A stretch of DNA of 8,644 nt from Thermoleophilaceae bacterium (GTDB lineage Bacteria; Actinomycetota; Thermoleophilia; Solirubrobacterales; Thermoleophilaceae): positions 1 through 8,644 of the forward strand of contig JACCXP010000414.1 of NCBI GenBank assembly GCA_013696905.1, read 5' to 3'. The notes beneath the pieces were generated by a model. That model was not told where the DNA came from. It ran no database searches and was given only the letters and a program-made list of their open reading frames with translations. Numbering within the stretch: the stretch's first letter is position 1; each line of letters opens with the position of its first letter. The position numbers were made by a program, and so were the translations under genes. Positions 6,225 to 8,644 of the stretch are shown one piece after another.

Positions 6225-7235
6225 TCAGCGGTCCAGCAGGAGCGCGAAGGAATCCGGCGACGGGCTGCGCTCGCCGCGTTCCATCGAGTGCACCAGCTCG
6301 ACGACGCCCTCGTTGAGCGGGGTCGCGATTCCGTGCTCGCGGCCGCGCTCGACGACGCCGCCGCAGACGACGTCGACCTCGGTCGCCCTGCCCTGCTCGA
6401 GGTCCTGGAGCATCGAGGGGCGGGTGTTGCCGGCGAGCTCCATCAGCACGCCGACGGCGCTGTCGGCGCGCTCGCGGTCGCCCGGCTCGCGCACGACGAG
6501 ATCGCGCGGATGGATGCCGAGCACCTGCTCGAGCTCGAGCCCCTCGGCCATGCCGACGTCATAGCCCTCGGTCCAGATCCCGTAGGCGACCTCACGCCCC
6601 TCAGGATGCTCGCCGACGCCGCCGTAGCGCAGGCCCGAGACCGCCGAGAGCCCGGTGAAGGTGCTGTTGATCAGGAGCTTCGACCAGATCTGACCGCGGA
6701 TGTTGTCGCTCAGGCGCACCTCGTCCACGGGCGCGAGCGCGGTGGCGACCGCTCGCGTGCGCTCGCGCACCTCACCGTCGAGCTCCCCGACCACGAACGG
6801 CGCGATCGTGTCGCGCACCAGCCGCCCAGGGCCCATGTTCGAGCCGCCCCATTCCACCAGGCAGGCGAGCAGCTTCCCCTCGCCGACGATGCCCGCCATG
6901 CGGTCCTGGATCAGGCCGTTGCCCATCGAGACGTAGGCGCGCGCGAGGCCGCGCTCGACGAGCGGCTCGAGCGCCGCCTGGTGGTAGGCGGCCTTGACGC
7001 CAACGAGGGCGAAGTCGAAATCGCCCTCGATGTCGTCCGGGTCGGAGTAGGCCTCGAGCCGGCGCTCGTGCTCGGAGCCCGCCTCCTCCCAGACGAGGCC
7101 CGGATCGCGCATACGGCCTACATGCTCGGCGTTTGCGTCGAGCACGACCACCCGGCGCACCTCGCCGGTCATCTTGGCGGCGGTGATCCCTCCGATCGCC
7201 CCGGCGCCGACCACGAGCACGTCTGCCTCGATCAC
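6225..7235 (-). CDS. Ketopantoate reductase (PanE/ApbA) family protein
   Basis: 336 residues from GTG at 7235, against about 300 for E. coli PanE. The N-terminal Rossmann domain begins VIEADVLVVGAGAIGG with the dinucleotide motif at G10-G15. MGNGLIQD fits the family's substrate-side asparagine region. K186 in RGQIWSKLLINS is the expected catalytic lysine, followed by N190. The C-terminal helical domain has SMLQDLEQGRATEVD, with E286 in TEVD, and GIATPLNEGVVELV. Key residues are therefore present, and it should reduce a 2-oxo acid or lactone with NADPH in the cytosol. The family is broad, and without pantothenate genes nearby a true role in making pantoate is uncertain, so I give no symbol. 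The frame runs upstream to GTG 7331, which overlaps the stop of the flavoprotein gene as GTGA, but that 32-residue extension does not resemble the family and would precede the Rossmann strand. Confidence 0.87.
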   Translation of the reverse strand: MIEADVLVVGAGAIGGITAAKMTGEVRRVVVLDANAEHVGRMRDPGLVWEEAGSEHERRLEAYSDPDDIEGDFDFALVGVKAAYHQAALEPLVERGLARAYVSMGNGLIQDRMAGIVGEGKLLACLVEWGGSNMGPGRLVRDTIAPFVVGELDGEVRERTRAVATALAPVDEVRLSDNIRGQIWSKLLINSTFTGLSAVSGLRYGGVGEHPEGREVAYGIWTEGYDVGMAEGLELEQVLGIHPRDLVVREPGDRERADSAVGVLMELAGNTRPSMLQDLEQGRATEVDVVCGGVVERGREHGIATPLNEGVVELVHSMERGERSPSPDSFALLLDR

Positions 7236-7242
7236 GGGCGCC

Positions 7243-7248
7243 AGTGTA
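7243..7248 (-). promoter_or_regulatory. Possible -10 element for a leaderless reductase transcript
   Basis: Read on the minus strand, TACACT (7248-7243) matches the TAnnnT form of a -10 box and lies 7 bp before GTG 7235. Transcription would then start at or next to the start codon, giving a leaderless mRNA, which is common in actinobacteria. This would explain the lack of a Shine-Dalgarno before the GTG. I see no convincing -35 box. Confidence 0.3.
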
Positions 7249-7293
7249 CGGGGCCGGCGCGAGTCGGCATGCCCTGGCCGTCGCTGCTCGCAT

Positions 7294-7314
7294 TGGTGCG
7301 GCTGATCGGCACCA
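7294..7314. repeat. Inverted repeat TGGTGC-N9-GCACCA
   Basis: Perfect 6-bp arms, TGGTGC at 7294-7299 and GCACCA at 7309-7314, lie 14 bp beyond the stop codon of the FAD hydroxylase gene and before the reductase gene. As RNA it would form a short hairpin with a 9-nt loop. There is no following run of T on either strand, so it is a weak candidate for a terminator and could equally be a regulator site for the reductase gene or chance. Confidence 0.35.
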
Positions 7315-7327
7315 GGAAACGGGGACC

Positions 7328-8644
7328 TCACCGCGGCGAGCGCAGCGCCGCCGCAAGCTCCCGCACCGCGTCGCCCGACTCGGCCGGCGGGAAAGTGTCG
7401 ATCACGTGGCGGTCGGGACGCACCAGCGCGATCTGCCCGGTCGGCACGCGATCGTTGCTCGAGCGCAGGTGAACGGTGTCAGGCTCCGCGGAGGCCGTCG
7501 GAGCCCCGTTCACGCAGACGAGGCGAGCGCCGAGCTCGCGCAGCAGGAAACGGGCTCCGGCGTCGAGTCCCGTCGCCGGGTCGACGCCATATCCGATCAG
7601 GGCGAAGCCCCGGCCGAGGGCGTCGTCGAGCCGAAGCGGCCGGCCGCCCGGGGTCGAGACCGGCGACTGTCGCAGCAGCGTGCCCGCGGCTCCGCGCCGC
7701 GGGGGCGCCGCGAAGCCGAGCCGGTAGACCGGAGCGGGCTTCCAACCGCCACGAGCCGCCCACTCAGACACCGACTGCGAGCCGAGCAGCGTCGCGACAG
7801 CCGCGTCGCGCATCCAGGCAACCGGTGCGCTGCTCGTCTCGACCACCCTGCCAAGCGCCACCGCCACCGCCACCATCCGGAGCGCGTGTGGGTGGCGCTC
7901 GGCCTCGTAGGTCCGAAGCAGCGCCGGCGCGGCCTGTCCGCTCAGCACGGCCGCGAGCTTCCAGCTCAGGTTGCCGGCGTCGCGCAATCCGGTACTCAGG
8001 CCCTGACCGGCGAAGGTGGGGCTCAGGTGCGCCGCGTCGCCGAGCAGCATCACGCGACCCGCGCGCCAGCGCGTCGCGACGCGCGCGTGCTGCGGGTAGG
8101 CCTCGGAGCGGATCACCTCGACGGCGCCCCAGGGCGCGAGCAGCCGCTCGACGGCCCTCTCGTCGTCACTCTCACCTGGTCGCAACATGAACTCGAAGCG
8201 GTGTCGCCCGCCTGGCAGCGGACCGTTCGCCGCCGGGCGGCGCGGGTCGCAGAGGAACTCGAATCCGCCCTCGCCCGAGCGCCTGCCGCCGCCGGCCGCG
8301 TCGATCGCGAGCCAGCGCCGGCGCGAGGTGAAGCCGCACAGCGGGATGCCGAGCGCCACGCGCAGGGTCGAGCGCGCGCCGTCGCAGGCGAGCAAGTAGT
8401 CGGCCTCGATCTCGCGCGCCTCGCCGCCGCCGGCGGGTCGCACCCGCAGCGCCACGCCGCGTGCGTCGTGGCGCAGCCCCACCGCCTCGCACCCGAGCTC
8501 GACCCTCACCCTGTCGGAGCGCCGCGACAGTCCCTCTCGCAAGGCAGCCTCGAGCTCCCACTGGTGCAGAAAGGCGACCGTGGGATGGCCGTTCGCCGAT
8601 ACCCGCGTCGGGAGCTCGAGCAGCAGCGCGCCCGTGCGCGAGCG
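7328..8644 (-). CDS. FAD-dependent aromatic hydroxylase (class A flavoprotein monooxygenase, MhpA-like), 5'-partial
   Basis: The minus-strand frame is open to the right edge; 438 residues are visible, starting RSRTGALLLELPTR, and perhaps about 100 N-terminal residues, including the first FAD motif GxGxxG, lie outside. Visible class A features are LEAALREGLSRRSDRVRVEL, the DG motif YLLACDGARSTLR (about 8360-8398), and the second FAD motif MLLGDAAHLSPTFAGQGL (about 7995-8048) running into STGLRDAGNLSWKLAAVL and LLRTYEAERHPHA. The C-terminal part ends in a segment of the thioredoxin-like domain typical of PheA/MhpA hydroxylases (GQIALVRPDRHVIDTFP). Such enzymes use NAD(P)H and O2 to hydroxylate phenolic rings in aromatic breakdown or polyketide tailoring. 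The substrate cannot be inferred here. An in-frame TTG at 8542 is not the true start, because homology continues upstream of it. The stop is TGA at 7330-7328, 92 bp before the reductase start. Confidence 0.88.
   Translation of the reverse strand, partial: RSRTGALLLELPTRVSANGHPTVAFLHQWELEAALREGLSRRSDRVRVELGCEAVGLRHDARGVALRVRPAGGGEAREIEADYLLACDGARSTLRVALGIPLCGFTSRRRWLAIDAAGGGRRSGEGGFEFLCDPRRPAANGPLPGGRHRFEFMLRPGESDDERAVERLLAPWGAVEVIRSEAYPQHARVATRWRAGRVMLLGDAAHLSPTFAGQGLSTGLRDAGNLSWKLAAVLSGQAAPALLRTYEAERHPHALRMVAVAVALGRVVETSSAPVAWMRDAAVATLLGSQSVSEWAARGGWKPAPVYRLGFAAPPRRGAAGTLLRQSPVSTPGGRPLRLDDALGRGFALIGYGVDPATGLDAGARFLLRELGARLVCVNGAPTASAEPDTVHLRSSNDRVPTGQIALVRPDRHVIDTFPPAESGDAVRELAAALRSPR

Noticed and set aside
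6288..7472. Plus-strand open frame of 394 codons opposite the reductase and the end of the hydroxylase gene
   Set aside because: It spans two genes and their intergenic gap, has biased composition (Asp/Ala/His/Leu-rich) and no motifs, while the minus strand shows full catalytic motifs.
8542..8542. TTG at 8542 as the start of the FAD hydroxylase
   Set aside because: The same frame continues without a stop to the window edge and encodes family-like sequence (VAFLHQWELEAALREGL), so the gene is cut by the edge rather than starting here.
970..8644. Recurrent GAGCTCG/CTCGAG-like words across the window, considered as a dispersed repeat
   Set aside because: They fall in codon phase for common Glu-Leu and Leu-Glu pairs in GC-rich genes and show no spacing pattern; explained by codon bias.

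Overview
The window is very GC-rich, with strongly G/C-biased third codon positions. All six large genes read as bacterial proteins, and several (the NrtR-type regulator, the DUF899 protein) look actinobacterial. I infer an actinobacterium, possibly a deep-branching soil lineage such as Thermoleophilia, but no marker gene here fixes the taxonomy. I see no rRNA, tRNA, CRISPR array, transposase or phage gene.

Layout. (1) Positions 2-916, plus strand: 3' part of a zinc-free MDR-type NAD(P)H oxidoreductase whose start lies left of the window. (2) About 970-1626, minus strand: an NrtR-type regulator with a degenerate Nudix domain and a winged helix, convergent with gene 1. (3) 1627-1736: an AT-richer divergent promoter region with a plausible promoter and several GTTTC/GAAAC inverted repeats. 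(4) 1737-6206, plus strand: a tight three-gene operon of an MFS permease, a 782-residue thiamine-diphosphate enzyme of the homodimeric pyruvate dehydrogenase E1/transketolase type, and a DUF899 thioredoxin-fold protein (gaps of 12 and 24 bp). (5) 6225-7235, minus strand: a ketopantoate-reductase-family enzyme, convergent with the operon. (6) 7328-8644, minus strand: a class A FAD-dependent aromatic hydroxylase (MhpA-like), cut at its N-terminal end by the right edge.

How the genes may work together. The divergent regulator most likely controls the permease-E1-DUF899 operon. The Nudix box has lost its catalytic glutamates, which suggests a sensor rather than an enzyme. The permease resembles the NiaP/SV2-like branch, which fits an NAD/niacin link. 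The E1-like enzyme has no E2 or E3 partner here, so a stand-alone 2-oxoacid or ketose reaction is as possible as pyruvate oxidation. The two minus-strand genes on the right may be co-transcribed, but the reductase also has a possible leaderless promoter of its own.

The most notable feature is the NrtR-like regulator paired with an orphan AceE-like enzyme and DUF899 protein. I cannot show that it is a new system.
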